In this document: positions 8,488 through 18,187 of the stretch, one piece after another
Layout: each line of letters opens with the position of its first letter
Position numbering within the stretch: the stretch's first letter is position 1
DNA from: Algoriphagus winogradskyi
GTDB lineage: Bacteria > Bacteroidota > Bacteroidia > Cytophagales > Cyclobacteriaceae
Reading direction: 5' to 3'
DNA length: 64,000 nucleotides
NCBI RefSeq assembly: GCF_900182815.1
Contig: NZ_FXUA01000005.1
Coordinates: forward strand, 290,882 to 354,881
Made by a program: the position numbers and the translations under genes
Notes under the pieces: generated by a model
Seen by the model: the letters and a program-made list of their open reading frames with translations, nothing else
What the model was told of the DNA's origin: nothing
The model's database searches: none

Positions 8488-10566
8488 TTAGCTTGCTTTA
8501 TTTTGTTTGGTAAATTTCACCACCATCATGGAATAATCATCGTCAATCAGTCTGTCTCCTCCTACAAAATCATGTAGTGAATCAATGATTTTCGTCTGGA
8601 TTTCTTGTGGATTAAGCTCGTTGTAAACTTCCAATAAGGTTCTTACACGCTCGTAGCCAAATTGATTGGAATTGTTGTTTTTTGCCTCTACTATTCCGTC
8701 TGTGAATAAAACCAATACATCTCCAGGTTGATAAGTGAATGTCCTTTCCACTACGTGATTTTCATATTGCTTGTTTCTTAAAATTCCCAAACCTAGTCCA
8801 TCAATCTCCAAATACTCTGATTTGTTTAATTTTTTCTTATGAATTAGCGTAGGTACATGACCTGCACGGGAGTGACAGATAGTTTGTTTTGCAGTATTGA
8901 TAATAAATATGGAGGCGGTGATAAAGTGATTACGTTCCAGACATTTACTTAGTGCTGCATTGGCCTTGATCATAAATTCCGATGGACTGAGATTCAACTG
9001 TATGAGACTTTGAAAAATTCCTTTCATCTGTGACATGTGAAAAGCCGCAGAGGTTCCTTTTCCAGAAACGTCTCCAATGATCAATACAAACCGATTTTCA
9101 TCTAATTTGTATGTGTCGTAATAGTCCCCGCCTACTTCATCGGCTGCATTTGAAAAAGCGCAGATGTCAAAATACTCGTTATGATCTAGTTGGGTAGGAA
9201 GTAAAGATTTTTGAACGCGCTGAGCAATTTTCAATTCTTCTTGGTAGCGTTCATTGAGGATGGCCTGATTGAGCAAACGATGATTTTCTACGGCAATACA
9301 TGCTTGTCTTCCAAATGTGCTGATGATGTTCAACATTTCCTTATTGAAGCCGTCTCGAACTTCCTTGCACAACACTATTTTACCAATGACCGATTTGTTG
9401 ATCACCAGAGGGACCAAAAGAATTGATTCATATTTTGAGTGAGCAATTCTAAGGTTAATAGGACTTAAATTATCCGGCCGTTTTTCAGATTCCCAATCTC
9501 GAATAGTCTTTTGAGGTTCGATCAGTGCTGATATTTCTTCTCTTGTCTTTCGATCTATGAATCTCTCCTGAAAAAAGCCTTCTGGGAATTCCTCACTTTT
9601 CATCGCTAACCACGCCGCATCTGCATAGGCGGCACTCATACAGGAGTCCATTAAAATATCCAGCACTTGCTCCTCATTTTCTTCTGGCTGTATGGATTGG
9701 CTTAGTCGCTGGAAATTTATAGCCTCAGTTAGTTTTTGCTCGAAAACGGAGGAAGTCGGAAGGTTAAATAACGTTACTAAAAAGCTGAGAACAGCATAAA
9801 CCAGTATGAACCAAAACAGAGAAATTACGAATAGATTACCCATCAAGTTTGCTAGGTAATCGTATTCCATATCCACTGAAACAGTGTACCACAGCATATA
9901 GCTAATAGCTAAAATAATTATGGCAAGGAACAGTAGAGATTTCCATTTCTCCTTAAAAGTCAGATATGGAATCCATTTTAAATTAGTAGAAAGGATGACT
10001 GCCAAGATTCCAAGTAGAACCATGCCAAAATAAAAGCTGTACTCATAAGCTTCTCTATCAAAAAACACTAAAAACATTGCTACAAGCAAAGCGATTTCAT
10101 ACGCCTGCCATTGTTTTACAACTCGCTTAGTTTTTTGGTAAAGAATAAGGTGCTGCCATAATAGAGAAGTGGATATCAAAAAAACAGTCATGAGCCCAAA
10201 CCGGACATGATAAAAGAAAGTTTTGAGAAATGGATCTCCAGCAAGCTTACTTTCACCAAGGGAGGTGTAAAAAAAACCAATGATTAAATAAACAGTAACT
10301 GCGAATATTCCGGTCGATGCACCGCGCCAGATGAGATTCAGAAAGTCGCTTTGGGTACTTTTATTGATCGAGTATTTATAAAAGCTGTAGACCGTGATGA
10401 AATATAGGATTTGTAGAATCCAAGTGAATTCGATGGCAATTCCAGAGTCCATCTCATTGAGTACCCCAACCAGCCTCACCAGATTCACAAATAGCAAACC
10501 CAGCCATACAAGGATGGCGAGCAGCAAGCTTAGCTTTCCGATATGGATTTGCGGTAGTTTGATCAT
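8488..10566 (-). CDS. Membrane PP2C-type (SpoIIE-family) phosphatase with GAF domain
   Basis: This 692-residue protein has a multi-helix N-terminal membrane region (~8 segments, residues ~10-270), a GAF-like sensor (~285-430) and a C-terminal PP2C/SpoIIE phosphatase (~455-690). Metal-binding motifs are clear: DEVGGDYYD, IGDVSGKG and LFTDGIVEAK. It should dephosphorylate the adjacent STAS antagonist in response to a membrane or ligand signal and so free or capture the kinase. It is the first gene of the three-gene switch. The membrane region has no domain I recognise, and the signal is unknown. Confidence 0.87.
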   Translation of the reverse strand: MIKLPQIHIGKLSLLLAILVWLGLLFVNLVRLVGVLNEMDSGIAIEFTWILQILYFITVYSFYKYSINKSTQSDFLNLIWRGASTGIFAVTVYLIIGFFYTSLGESKLAGDPFLKTFFYHVRFGLMTVFLISTSLLWQHLILYQKTKRVVKQWQAYEIALLVAMFLVFFDREAYEYSFYFGMVLLGILAVILSTNLKWIPYLTFKEKWKSLLFLAIIILAISYMLWYTVSVDMEYDYLANLMGNLFVISLFWFILVYAVLSFLVTLFNLPTSSVFEQKLTEAINFQRLSQSIQPEENEEQVLDILMDSCMSAAYADAAWLAMKSEEFPEGFFQERFIDRKTREEISALIEPQKTIRDWESEKRPDNLSPINLRIAHSKYESILLVPLVINKSVIGKIVLCKEVRDGFNKEMLNIISTFGRQACIAVENHRLLNQAILNERYQEELKIAQRVQKSLLPTQLDHNEYFDICAFSNAADEVGGDYYDTYKLDENRFVLIIGDVSGKGTSAAFHMSQMKGIFQSLIQLNLSPSEFMIKANAALSKCLERNHFITASIFIINTAKQTICHSRAGHVPTLIHKKKLNKSEYLEIDGLGLGILRNKQYENHVVERTFTYQPGDVLVLFTDGIVEAKNNNSNQFGYERVRTLLEVYNELNPQEIQTKIIDSLHDFVGGDRLIDDDYSMMVVKFTKQNKAS

Positions 10567-10688
10567 GAATGCGCTGCCACAATAATACTCATTCGGATTG
10601 GAAAATAATGAACGTAGATAAGTTACTAAGAAGAGTCAGGTGTTAAAAAGTGTAAATTGAGGAGGCTTGGAACCTGAATCAGACAAGA

Positions 10689-11009
10689 TTACATACAGAC
10701 TAAGTCTTCGATCACACCAGTACCGTATTTCTCTTCGATAAGACTGAGTACTTTACTCTTATTCATCAGTAATTCTTTCTTGATTGGCCCTGAACTTAGT
10801 TTCACAAAGAGTTTTTTGTCTCTTATAAAAACCGATGTAGTCCGATCCGCGATGGTTTTTCCTACGATTTCAGGCCAATCATGGACCAAGGACTTTTCTT
10901 TGAATTTACCTTCTAACCGGTATGCTTTGAGTAGATCGTTGAAAGCTGACTCGAGTGGTGCAACTTCTTTTTTTCTGCTATAATATCCGTCTCTCCCCAT
11001 AATTGTCAT
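10689..11009 (-). CDS. DUF721 (DciA-like) protein
   Basis: This 106-residue protein carries the DUF721 fold, seen in FNDLLKAYRLEGKF, VHDWPEIVGKTIADRT and KLFVKLSSGPIKKEL. DUF721 includes DciA, which in many bacteria replaces DnaC/DnaI and helps load the replicative helicase DnaB. The sequence fits the short Bacteroidota form. It starts 3 nt after the hemW stop codon, so it is translationally coupled to hemW. An alternative ATG lies three codons in (11000). The ~120 nt to the phosphatase gene start may hold a promoter, but I see no clear one. Confidence 0.8.
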   Translation of the reverse strand: MTIMGRDGYYSRKKEVAPLESAFNDLLKAYRLEGKFKEKSLVHDWPEIVGKTIADRTTSVFIRDKKLFVKLSSGPIKKELLMNKSKVLSLIEEKYGTGVIEDLVCM

Positions 11010-11012
11010 TTC

Positions 11013-12134
11013 TTAAACGAAAAGTGCTTCTGCTATACTGTCCGCAAGTAGTTTTCCGCTTTTGCTCAAAGATAGGTTTTTATCCTTCCAAATAAGCCAG
11101 CCTTCAGAATCCATCTTAGATAAAATAACTTTTTTAGACGTCAAGAGATCTATGCCGAAAACGTTGTTTATTTCTTCGAGATCTATTCCCCACAAGGTCC
11201 TTAGTCCTGTGAGGATGGATTCGTTTAATCTATCATCAGCAGAAAGATTATCTACTACGAATGGGATAGCTCCGCTTTCCATACTTTTCAGGTAAAGGGA
11301 ATTATTTGAGGGATTTGCCCCTCTGTTTTGACCATCAAAAGAATGCGCGCTGGGGCCAACGCCTAAATAGGGAACGCCTTTCCAGTAATTGGTATTATGC
11401 AGGGCAAATTGGTCAGGCATACCAAAGTTAGATACCTCATATTGGATATATCCGGCTTTTTCAGTTTGTTCTTGTAAGATTTCGAATTGGTCGGCGACAA
11501 AATCCTCCTCAGCTGGCTTGAAGGTGCCTTTGTTTACCCAGTTGCCAAGTGCAGTTTTTGACTCCACTGTGAGTGCATAGCTAGAAATATGTCCGGGGTT
11601 TTGCTTAATTGCTTCTGATAAATCTCGCTTCCAAAGCTCATGGTCAGGTTGTGGAAAGCCATATATCAAGTCTAGGCTGAATTTCTCAAAACCAATTTTT
11701 CTAGCTTTTGCAATAGCGGATTTAGACTCCTTTGCAGTATGTGCACGATTATAGAATTTCAATACCTGCTCATCAAAACTCTGGATTCCCAGACTTAGTC
11801 GATCAATGCCGAGACTCTTCCAAGCGCGAAGATTGTTTTCGTTCAAATCATCAGGATTTGCCTCTAGGGTGACCTCTTTCCAATCAGAATTGAAAGTAAG
11901 AGCAATTTGATTTAGAATCTTATCAATTGAAGTTGGGGATAACAGTGAAGGAGTTCCTCCTCCAAAATAGACTGTTTCCAGAGTCTTGTCCGGAAGGTAA
12001 TTAGCTCTTATTTCAATTTCTTGGCAGATCATATTAGCCATCTGCTCCATTCGGTCAAGATTTGTGCTGAAGTGGAAATCGCAATAATGGCATGCCTGCC
12101 TGCAAAAAGGAATGTGGATGTATATGCCGGCCAA
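11013..12134 (-). CDS. hemW: Radical SAM haem chaperone HemW
   Basis: This is a HemN-like radical SAM protein (373 residues) thought to bind haem and insert it into respiratory proteins, without coproporphyrinogen dehydrogenase activity. The 4Fe-4S site is CRQACHYC (Cys11, 15, 18), followed by YFGGGTPSLLS and EANPDD as in the family. I chose a TTG start at 12134 because it gives LAGIYIHIPFC, the usual N-terminus. The frame stays open another 35 codons, but that extension overlaps the divergent Omp85 gene and has no family residues. The TTG choice leaves a 46-nt divergent promoter gap. C-terminal HemN_C-type residues end the protein. Confidence 0.88.
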   Translation of the reverse strand: MAGIYIHIPFCRQACHYCDFHFSTNLDRMEQMANMICQEIEIRANYLPDKTLETVYFGGGTPSLLSPTSIDKILNQIALTFNSDWKEVTLEANPDDLNENNLRAWKSLGIDRLSLGIQSFDEQVLKFYNRAHTAKESKSAIAKARKIGFEKFSLDLIYGFPQPDHELWKRDLSEAIKQNPGHISSYALTVESKTALGNWVNKGTFKPAEEDFVADQFEILQEQTEKAGYIQYEVSNFGMPDQFALHNTNYWKGVPYLGVGPSAHSFDGQNRGANPSNNSLYLKSMESGAIPFVVDNLSADDRLNESILTGLRTLWGIDLEEINNVFGIDLLTSKKVILSKMDSEGWLIWKDKNLSLSKSGKLLADSIAEALFV

Positions 12135-12180
12135 TGTGAATTCTATTATTTTGCGAATATAATCATTCCCAAAGATCCCT

Positions 12181-13884
12181 TTGAAAACCTTCCTTTTGGC
12201 GTCACTTCTTTTTTTTATTGCCGGAGGACAGCTATGCAAAGCTCAAGGTGCTTATTGGCTAAAATGGACAACTGATCCGCCCCTACAATCTGCTGATTGG
12301 ACTACATTTATTAACAAGATAGAAGCGGAAAGGTATCTCGATTCCCTTGAGCACTCCCTTCAACATCTTGGATATCTTTCTCTTTTCTCGCAAGAAGAGG
12401 ATGTTTCAAGCGATTCTTTGAGCGTAACTATAATCCTTGGAGAAAACTACACTTGGCAGGAGATTTCTTTGGGAAATGTTCCTGAAGAATTTTCTAATAA
12501 TATTGATCCAATTACAGCGGAATACAATTCTGCCTCAAGGTGGATGCATGAGGTAGTTTCGATGGCAGAGAACAAGGGGTTTCCTTTTGCGCAAGTCAAA
12601 CTTGACAGTATTCAGCGGCATGGAAACTTGCTTTCAGCTGTTTTCAACTATGACTCAGGTCCTTTGATTCTATGGGATAGTGTGAAAGTAGCCGGCGATA
12701 CCAAGACCCAGGAAAGGTATTTGCAAAATGTCACGGGAATCCAGCCTGGGACGCCTTTTTCTCAAAAACAACTCAATGAAGCAAATCAAGTGCTCTCCCG
12801 ATCACCCTATTTTGTGCAGACGCAATTTCCGCAGGTCGATTTTCAAGTACAAAAAGCACAACCAACTTTTACTTTGAGGGACAGAAATACGAATGTTCTG
12901 GATGGAATAATAGGGTTGCTTCCCAATCAGAATGAACCAGGTAAGATGCTGATCACTGGACAATTGGATTTGGAATTATACCATCTTGGGGGGAAAGGAA
13001 GAGATCTGGCTCTTCATTGGAAGCGACTGAATATTGCGACCCAATCGCTGGAAATATCCGCAAAAGAGTCTTTTGTTTTTAATTCTCCTTTGGACGTAAG
13101 CTTAGGTTTCAGCTTGCTAAAGCAAGATTCTACCTTTTTGAATAGGTATTTAAGTTTAGATTTTGGGTACCATATGAGTCAAACTAGTTATCTAAGGTTT
13201 TTTACTAAGAGGCAATCCAGCGATTTGCTAGACACAGAAGCCTTTGATGAGGTGACCGAATTACCTGAGGTAGCAGACTATCGCTGGAACCAATATGGGA
13301 TTGGCTGGGCTTTGGATAGGAGAGATTCACCATTTTTTACAAGAAGAGGCTTTCTGATTACCAGTGAATTTGCCTTGGGCAATAAGAGGATTTTAGAAAA
13401 CACAGGGTTTCCACCTGAGGTATATGATAATCTTGATTTGAATAGTCCACAGTACCTGGGTAAGCTGGAGGTGGAAAAGCATATTTACCTAAGGCCAACA
13501 TGGGGGATGTGGTTGAAAGGCAGTGGGGCTTTTACACAAAATGAAAACCTTCTGCTTAATGACCTTTTCCGTTTGGGAGGTTTGAAAAGTATACGTGGAT
13601 TTAATGAGAACTACTTTTTTGCTAAATCATACGGGTACATAAATATGGAGCAGAGACTTTTTTTTGGGGAAAACTCATTTCTCATGGTTTTTGCTGACTT
13701 TGGGATTGTGGAAAACCCGTACTTTGCAACTTCCATTGATAAACCGATTTCATTTGGTGCTGGGATCAATCTTGATACAGGATCAGGTATCTTTCGATTT
13801 ATCTATGGAGTTGGAAAATCGAATCTTCAACCCTTACAATTCTCCTATTCTAGGATACATTTTGGCTACCTAGCCAGATTTTGA
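12181..13884 (+). CDS. Omp85/BamA-TamA-like outer-membrane protein
   Basis: This 567-residue protein has a TTG start, a signal peptide (MKTFLLASLLFFIAGG, cleavage after CKAQ), a POTRA-like region (~150-225) and a C-terminal 16-strand barrel of the surface-antigen (D15) family. The loop-6 motif RGF appears in LGGLKSIRGFNENYFF, and the last strand ends in aromatic FGYLARF. Omp85 proteins insert or translocate proteins across the outer membrane. It is shorter than BamA (usually ~800 with five POTRAs), so it is more likely a TamA-like or accessory paralogue. Its stop overlaps the start area of the DUF4271 gene. The TTG start is the only one that keeps the signal peptide. Confidence 0.82.
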   Translation: MKTFLLASLLFFIAGGQLCKAQGAYWLKWTTDPPLQSADWTTFINKIEAERYLDSLEHSLQHLGYLSLFSQEEDVSSDSLSVTIILGENYTWQEISLGNVPEEFSNNIDPITAEYNSASRWMHEVVSMAENKGFPFAQVKLDSIQRHGNLLSAVFNYDSGPLILWDSVKVAGDTKTQERYLQNVTGIQPGTPFSQKQLNEANQVLSRSPYFVQTQFPQVDFQVQKAQPTFTLRDRNTNVLDGIIGLLPNQNEPGKMLITGQLDLELYHLGGKGRDLALHWKRLNIATQSLEISAKESFVFNSPLDVSLGFSLLKQDSTFLNRYLSLDFGYHMSQTSYLRFFTKRQSSDLLDTEAFDEVTELPEVADYRWNQYGIGWALDRRDSPFFTRRGFLITSEFALGNKRILENTGFPPEVYDNLDLNSPQYLGKLEVEKHIYLRPTWGMWLKGSGAFTQNENLLLNDLFRLGGLKSIRGFNENYFFAKSYGYINMEQRLFFGENSFLMVFADFGIVENPYFATSIDKPISFGAGINLDTGSGIFRFIYGVGKSNLQPLQFSYSRIHFGYLARF

Positions 13885-13886
13885 GT

Positions 13887-15008
13887 ATGAAAAAATTGAT
13901 CAGCAAGTCAATAGTATTAATTACCCTTCTTTTGGCTCTTAGCCAAGTTGCGTTTTCTCAGATTTTGGAAGATTACAATCCAAAATGGCAAGAAGGTGAG
14001 CGAGAGACTTGGTTTAGTTCAAATGACAGATTGATTTTGGAATTGGATCTGGAAACATTTCCATTGGCCTACTTTTCATTTGAGATTCCAGACCATTCTG
14101 TAGTTTTTGTTGGGGAAAAATTATGGTTTTTTACAGATAAGGACACTGCTTTTAACGAGCAAGTGAATGAATTACAAAGGGAATTTTCGAAGTCAAAAGT
14201 AAGTTTGACAGTTTTTAAAAACGGGATTTCTTCAGACCAGGCAAGTGTAATGAAGGTTTTGAAGTCTGAGCTGTTAGGGACCATTTCTACTGGCGAAGGT
14301 TTTTTGTTTAATAAAAGAGAATTTAATCGGCAAGTTATCCGTGATTTCTTCATAGTAGGGATGATATCCTGCTTATTATTAATTACTCTATATAAACTGG
14401 CATATCCTTTCATTTTTGCCATGATGATCAAGCCTATTTCCTTACTTAATGCAGAAGATTTCTCCGAAAGTGGGAGTTTACAGAAATTTTTTTCCGGAGA
14501 TATTTTATTGTATGTGTTTATCGTAAATATGCTTCTTTCATTAGCCATGGTGACTGCGATGGTTATTTTTCGTCATGAGTGGCTAGAAGCGAGGATGGAA
14601 TTGAATTTCAATTCGCTGATAGTATTATGGCTATTAGGATCACTTTTTCTTTTAGTGTTGACTATACTAAAGTTTACAGCGATCAGAATTTTATCTTATC
14701 TTTTTGATTTGGGAAAATTAGAATTTGCCCACTTTTTTTATTTACTCCGCCTTGTAGTGATTACCACCATAGGTTTGATTTTAGGATGTGCGTTTTTCTT
14801 GTTTAATGAATTCTCAGCAGTTAAAATGGCATTGGAGGCATTATTTACTGGGTTTTTCTGGATTTATATTTTTGGCATTTTAGGATTATTCCTCATTATG
14901 GTGAATAGATTGGGCTTTAAGAAATATCATTTATTTACTTACCTTTGCATCGCAGAATTAGTGCCCTTTTTAATCTTGGCCAAATTGGTGCTTGATTTGG
15001 GTTATTAA
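13887..15008 (+). CDS. DUF4271 integral membrane protein
   Basis: This 373-residue protein from the ATG at 13887 has a signal peptide (MKKLISKSIVLITLLLALS). A periplasmic stretch (~25-145) is followed by about six membrane segments (starting near residue 150) in the C-terminal two thirds. The pattern matches DUF4271, a Bacteroidota family found next to hemD and envelope genes. No catalytic motif is visible. It is 2 nt beyond the Omp85 gene and 34 nt before hemD, suggesting one operon. Function unknown. Confidence 0.75.
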   Translation: MKKLISKSIVLITLLLALSQVAFSQILEDYNPKWQEGERETWFSSNDRLILELDLETFPLAYFSFEIPDHSVVFVGEKLWFFTDKDTAFNEQVNELQREFSKSKVSLTVFKNGISSDQASVMKVLKSELLGTISTGEGFLFNKREFNRQVIRDFFIVGMISCLLLITLYKLAYPFIFAMMIKPISLLNAEDFSESGSLQKFFSGDILLYVFIVNMLLSLAMVTAMVIFRHEWLEARMELNFNSLIVLWLLGSLFLLVLTILKFTAIRILSYLFDLGKLEFAHFFYLLRLVVITTIGLILGCAFFLFNEFSAVKMALEALFTGFFWIYIFGILGLFLIMVNRLGFKKYHLFTYLCIAELVPFLILAKLVLDLGY

Positions 15009-15042
15009 TTTCGAAAATCACCAAAAGGAATAATAAAGAAGC

Positions 15043-15816
15043 ATGAGCACAGTTACCAAAGACAGGTTTAGACCAGTAAAAAGTATCCTAGTATCTCAAC
15101 CGGCACCAGCGGGCGCAAATTCTCCCTACGTACAATTGGCAGAAAAGTATAACCTGAAGATTGATTTCCGTCAATTCATTAAGGTGGAGCCTGTAGTGCC
15201 AAAGGAATTCCGCAAGCAGAAGATTGATATTTTGAAGCATACTGCCGTGATTTTCACTAGCCGTAATGCAATTGATCATTTCTTTGCGATCTGCAAGGAT
15301 TTCAAAATCGAAATGCCTGCTGACATGAAGTATTTTTGTATTTCAGATCAAACTGCTCATTACCTTCAAAAGTATATTGTAATCCGAAAGCGTAAATTAT
15401 TCGTAGGTCAGAAGACTGCGCAGGATTTATTCGATTACTTTAAAAAACATAAATCTGAAAAGTATTTATTTCCTTGTTCTGATATTCGTAAAGACGATAT
15501 TCCTGAATACATGGAAAAAAATGGGATAGCATTTACTGAAGCTATTATTTATCATACGTTAGAAGCCGATTTGTCTGATTTGGCTGATGTTAAATATGAT
15601 ATATTAGCTTTTTTCAGTCCATCAGGTATTAAATCGTTGAAAATCAACTTCCCGGATTTCGAACAAGGCGCCACGCGCATAGCTGCTTTTGGCCCTACTA
15701 CAGCCCAGGCAGTTAGGGATCTGGATTTGTTTTTGGACATTGAGGCACCTATGCCAAATGCTCCAAGTATGACTGGGGCATTAGAGCTTTATATTAAAAA
15801 GGCAAATAATTTGTAA
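15043..15816 (+). CDS. hemD: Uroporphyrinogen-III synthase
   Basis: This 257-residue HemD-type enzyme cyclises hydroxymethylbilane and inverts ring D to give uroporphyrinogen III, in the haem pathway and the cytoplasm. The two-domain alpha/beta fold is recognisable from VIFTSRNAIDHFF, KYLFPCSD, IIYHTLEAD, DILAFFSPSGIKSL and RIAAFGPTTAQAV. The last two are the most conserved patches of this poorly conserved family. The N-terminal segment DRFRPVKSILVSQP is typical of Bacteroidota members. It lies downstream of the DUF4271 gene and upstream of porP. Confidence 0.88.
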   Translation: MSTVTKDRFRPVKSILVSQPAPAGANSPYVQLAEKYNLKIDFRQFIKVEPVVPKEFRKQKIDILKHTAVIFTSRNAIDHFFAICKDFKIEMPADMKYFCISDQTAHYLQKYIVIRKRKLFVGQKTAQDLFDYFKKHKSEKYLFPCSDIRKDDIPEYMEKNGIAFTEAIIYHTLEADLSDLADVKYDILAFFSPSGIKSLKINFPDFEQGATRIAAFGPTTAQAVRDLDLFLDIEAPMPNAPSMTGALELYIKKANNL

Positions 15817-15892
15817 AACATAAAACCTAAGTCTGTGGTTTTTCAGTTTAAATTCTTACACTAGTTATTATATTAGACGAAACCACTATAAA

Positions 15893-16873
15893 ATGTTTAA
15901 AAGAGGCCACTGTATTAATTTTTTGAGATACGCATTTCTCTTGTTTTTCTGTTTTGAGGTTTCTTCGCTGATGGCCCAGCAAGACCCTCAATTCACCCAG
16001 TATATGTACAATGGGATGTATTACAATCCCGCATTTGCTGGCAAAGATGGTGGATTTAGGTTTTCTGCACTGCATCGATCTCAATGGTTAAATTATACAA
16101 CCACCACTGGTCAGGGTGGAGCGCCTGTGACTCAATTGGTGACTGGTCAAGGTAGGATAGAAGGGAAAAATATAGGATATGGTCTTACTATTGTAAATGA
16201 TCGAATAGGCGCGACTAGTAATTTGGAGATTAATCTACAAGGGGCCTATCATAAAAAGCTTAACAGATCAACTTTAAGCGTTGGTGCGTATGTTGGAATG
16301 TTTTCCAGTGCGCTAGATTATGGTGATTTAATCGTTGTTAATCCTGAGCCTAATCTTCCGGTGGCAGGGAAAGAAAGTCAATTGAATTTCAATTTTGGAG
16401 CAGGCTTACTACTGGATGCTCGAAATTATTATATAGGTCTCAGTAGTAGACATATAAATGAGCCTAATTTTGATTTTGGGGATGGTTCTTATTCGAATCA
16501 ATTGAAAAATCATTCGTATTTGCTCTTGGGATATAGATTTAGACCGGTAGGTCAATTAGTAATTGAACCTAGTTTCCTATTAAAATCAGTGTCATTTAAT
16601 AATTTTTCTTATGAGGCTAGCGTTATTGCTACTCATCAGAATAAAATAAGTGGGGGGATAGGATTTAGAGGGGAAGAATCAGTTTCATTAATCTTAGGCT
16701 ATTCCCTATTAAAAGATAATTCATTGAAATTGGGCTATGCTTTCGATTTGGTATTTAGCGGTGTAGAAGCTAAATCTCCGACAAGTCACGAACTTATGCT
16801 TCGCTACACTTTATCTAATGTAAGTAGAGAAATACAACGAGTGATACAAAGAACACCGAGGTTTAGGTTTTAA
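15893..16873 (+). CDS. T9SS outer-membrane protein, PorP/SprF family
   Basis: This 326-residue protein has a signal peptide (cleavage after SSLMAQ) followed by QDPQFTQYMYNGMYYNPAFAG, the hallmark of PorP/SprF proteins. The remainder is beta-rich and ends in LMLRYTLSN..., consistent with a 14-strand barrel. SprF/PorP proteins anchor specific T9SS cargo or, in the SprB system, act with the secretion machinery. Its place directly before gldKLMN is the classical arrangement in Bacteroidota. PorP paralogues are usually numerous, so the precise paralogue cannot be named. Confidence 0.88.
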   Translation: MFKRGHCINFLRYAFLLFFCFEVSSLMAQQDPQFTQYMYNGMYYNPAFAGKDGGFRFSALHRSQWLNYTTTTGQGGAPVTQLVTGQGRIEGKNIGYGLTIVNDRIGATSNLEINLQGAYHKKLNRSTLSVGAYVGMFSSALDYGDLIVVNPEPNLPVAGKESQLNFNFGAGLLLDARNYYIGLSSRHINEPNFDFGDGSYSNQLKNHSYLLLGYRFRPVGQLVIEPSFLLKSVSFNNFSYEASVIATHQNKISGGIGFRGEESVSLILGYSLLKDNSLKLGYAFDLVFSGVEAKSPTSHELMLRYTLSNVSREIQRVIQRTPRFRF

Positions 16874-16939
16874 ATTAGCTGAAATTCAATAGGAACAATA
16901 GTTGTAATGGATGAGCAACAGAATATCAATTCCTATATT

Positions 16940-16957
16940 TTGGCAGGTTATTTGCAT
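16940..16957 (+). promoter_or_regulatory. Sigma-54 (RpoN)-type promoter of gldKLMN
   Basis: TTGGCAGGTTATTTGCAT matches the -24/-12 consensus TGGCAC-N5-TTGC: GG at 16942-16943 and GC at 16954-16955, exactly 12 nt apart. Transcription would start near 16967, about 50 nt before the gldK ATG. A near-identical site precedes the ATP synthase operon at 28409. Confidence 0.62.
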
Positions 16958-17019
16958 TATTGTGCCAAATTCAGCTAAATTTCGAATCTTGAAAATACTT
17001 TACACATCGTAATTATTTG

Positions 17020-18135
17020 ATGAACGAAAAAACGTCATTTATGTATAAAAAAATGAATGTTCGCTTATTGCCTCTTACTTTAGGGTTGGCACTAGTGACA
17101 CTTTTACCTAGTTGCGGTCTTTTTAGTAAAAAAGGTTCGGCTAGTGAAAAGATGAATAGAAGAGGAGAGGTAACAGGTGTTCCTAAGCGTGAAAACTGGC
17201 AACAAAATCTTCCTTATGACATGGTTCCGGTAAAAGCTGGAACATTCTGGATGGGGCAAGCCGATGAAGATATTGCATTCTCGCAATCTGCATTGAACAA
17301 GCAAATAACCATTTCAGAATTTTTCATGGACAAATATGAAGTGTCTAATAATAAGTACCGTCAATTTTTAGAAGCTGTAAAAAGCGGGACATATGAAACA
17401 GGTACTCCAACTACTTTAAAAGATCCTCCTCAATTAAATTATGACGAGCTTAAACCAGATACCACTGTTTGGTCTACAAGCTTTGCATACCATTATGGAG
17501 ACCCATTGATGGAATTTTATTTTGATCATCCGGCATTTGACAACTATCCAGTGGTAGGGGTAACTTGGGATCAGGCTAAAAAATACTGTGAATGGAAAAC
17601 TTACCACATGAGGGCAAATGACGAGGTTGATTTTGATGGGCCTGCATTTGAACTTCCTTCTGAGGCTGAGTGGGAATACGCTGCTAAAGGAGGTAAGGAT
17701 GTAGCTAAGTATCCTTGGGGTGGTCCGTACTTGAAGAACAAGAGAGGTTGCTTGATGGCTAACTTCAAACCTGGTCGTGGTAATTACATCGATGATGGCT
17801 TTGCATATACAGCGCCTGTTGATGTTTTTGCTCCAAATGGTTATGGATTATATAATATGTCAGGTAATGTGGCGGAGTGGGTGCTAGACGCCTATGCTAC
17901 TACATCTAGTTCAATCACCTGGGATTTGAATCCAGTTTACACAGACCCGAACGAACCAAGAAAAGTTGTAAGAGGTGGTAGCTGGAAAGATATCGCTCAT
18001 TACTTAGAGACAAGTACCCGAACTTATGAATATGAAGATGTTGCGCAAGCGCATATTGGATTCAGAACTAAGATGACGTTTATTGGCCGTTCAGGATCAA
18101 TGGATGTAAAAAATTCAACTAGAAGAAGAAGATAA
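17020..18135 (+). CDS. gldK: Gliding motility / T9SS lipoprotein GldK
   Basis: This outer-membrane-associated lipoprotein has a lipobox TLLPSC (Cys about residue 32 from this ATG) after a hydrophobic signal. The body is a formylglycine-generating-enzyme-like domain (~65-355): VPVKAGTFWMGQ, FFMDKYEVSNNKYRQFL, LPSEAEWEYAAKGG, MSGNVAEWVLDAY and VVRGGSWKD. In T9SS, GldK/PorK forms a periplasmic ring with GldN/PorN. Despite the fold, family members are not known to be formylglycine enzymes. An alternative ATG at 17041 would shorten the n-region. It is first in gldK-L-M-N. Confidence 0.93.
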   Translation: MNEKTSFMYKKMNVRLLPLTLGLALVTLLPSCGLFSKKGSASEKMNRRGEVTGVPKRENWQQNLPYDMVPVKAGTFWMGQADEDIAFSQSALNKQITISEFFMDKYEVSNNKYRQFLEAVKSGTYETGTPTTLKDPPQLNYDELKPDTTVWSTSFAYHYGDPLMEFYFDHPAFDNYPVVGVTWDQAKKYCEWKTYHMRANDEVDFDGPAFELPSEAEWEYAAKGGKDVAKYPWGGPYLKNKRGCLMANFKPGRGNYIDDGFAYTAPVDVFAPNGYGLYNMSGNVAEWVLDAYATTSSSITWDLNPVYTDPNEPRKVVRGGSWKDIAHYLETSTRTYEYEDVAQAHIGFRTKMTFIGRSGSMDVKNSTRRRR

Positions 18136-18187
18136 TTAATTTAATTTAGCAAAAACAACTACCTAACACCTTATTATATCATTTCAC

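Noticed and set aside
12135..12239. N-terminal extension of HemW by 35 codons
   Set aside because: It overlaps the divergent Omp85 gene and has no family residues; a TTG start at 12134 gives the usual N-terminus.
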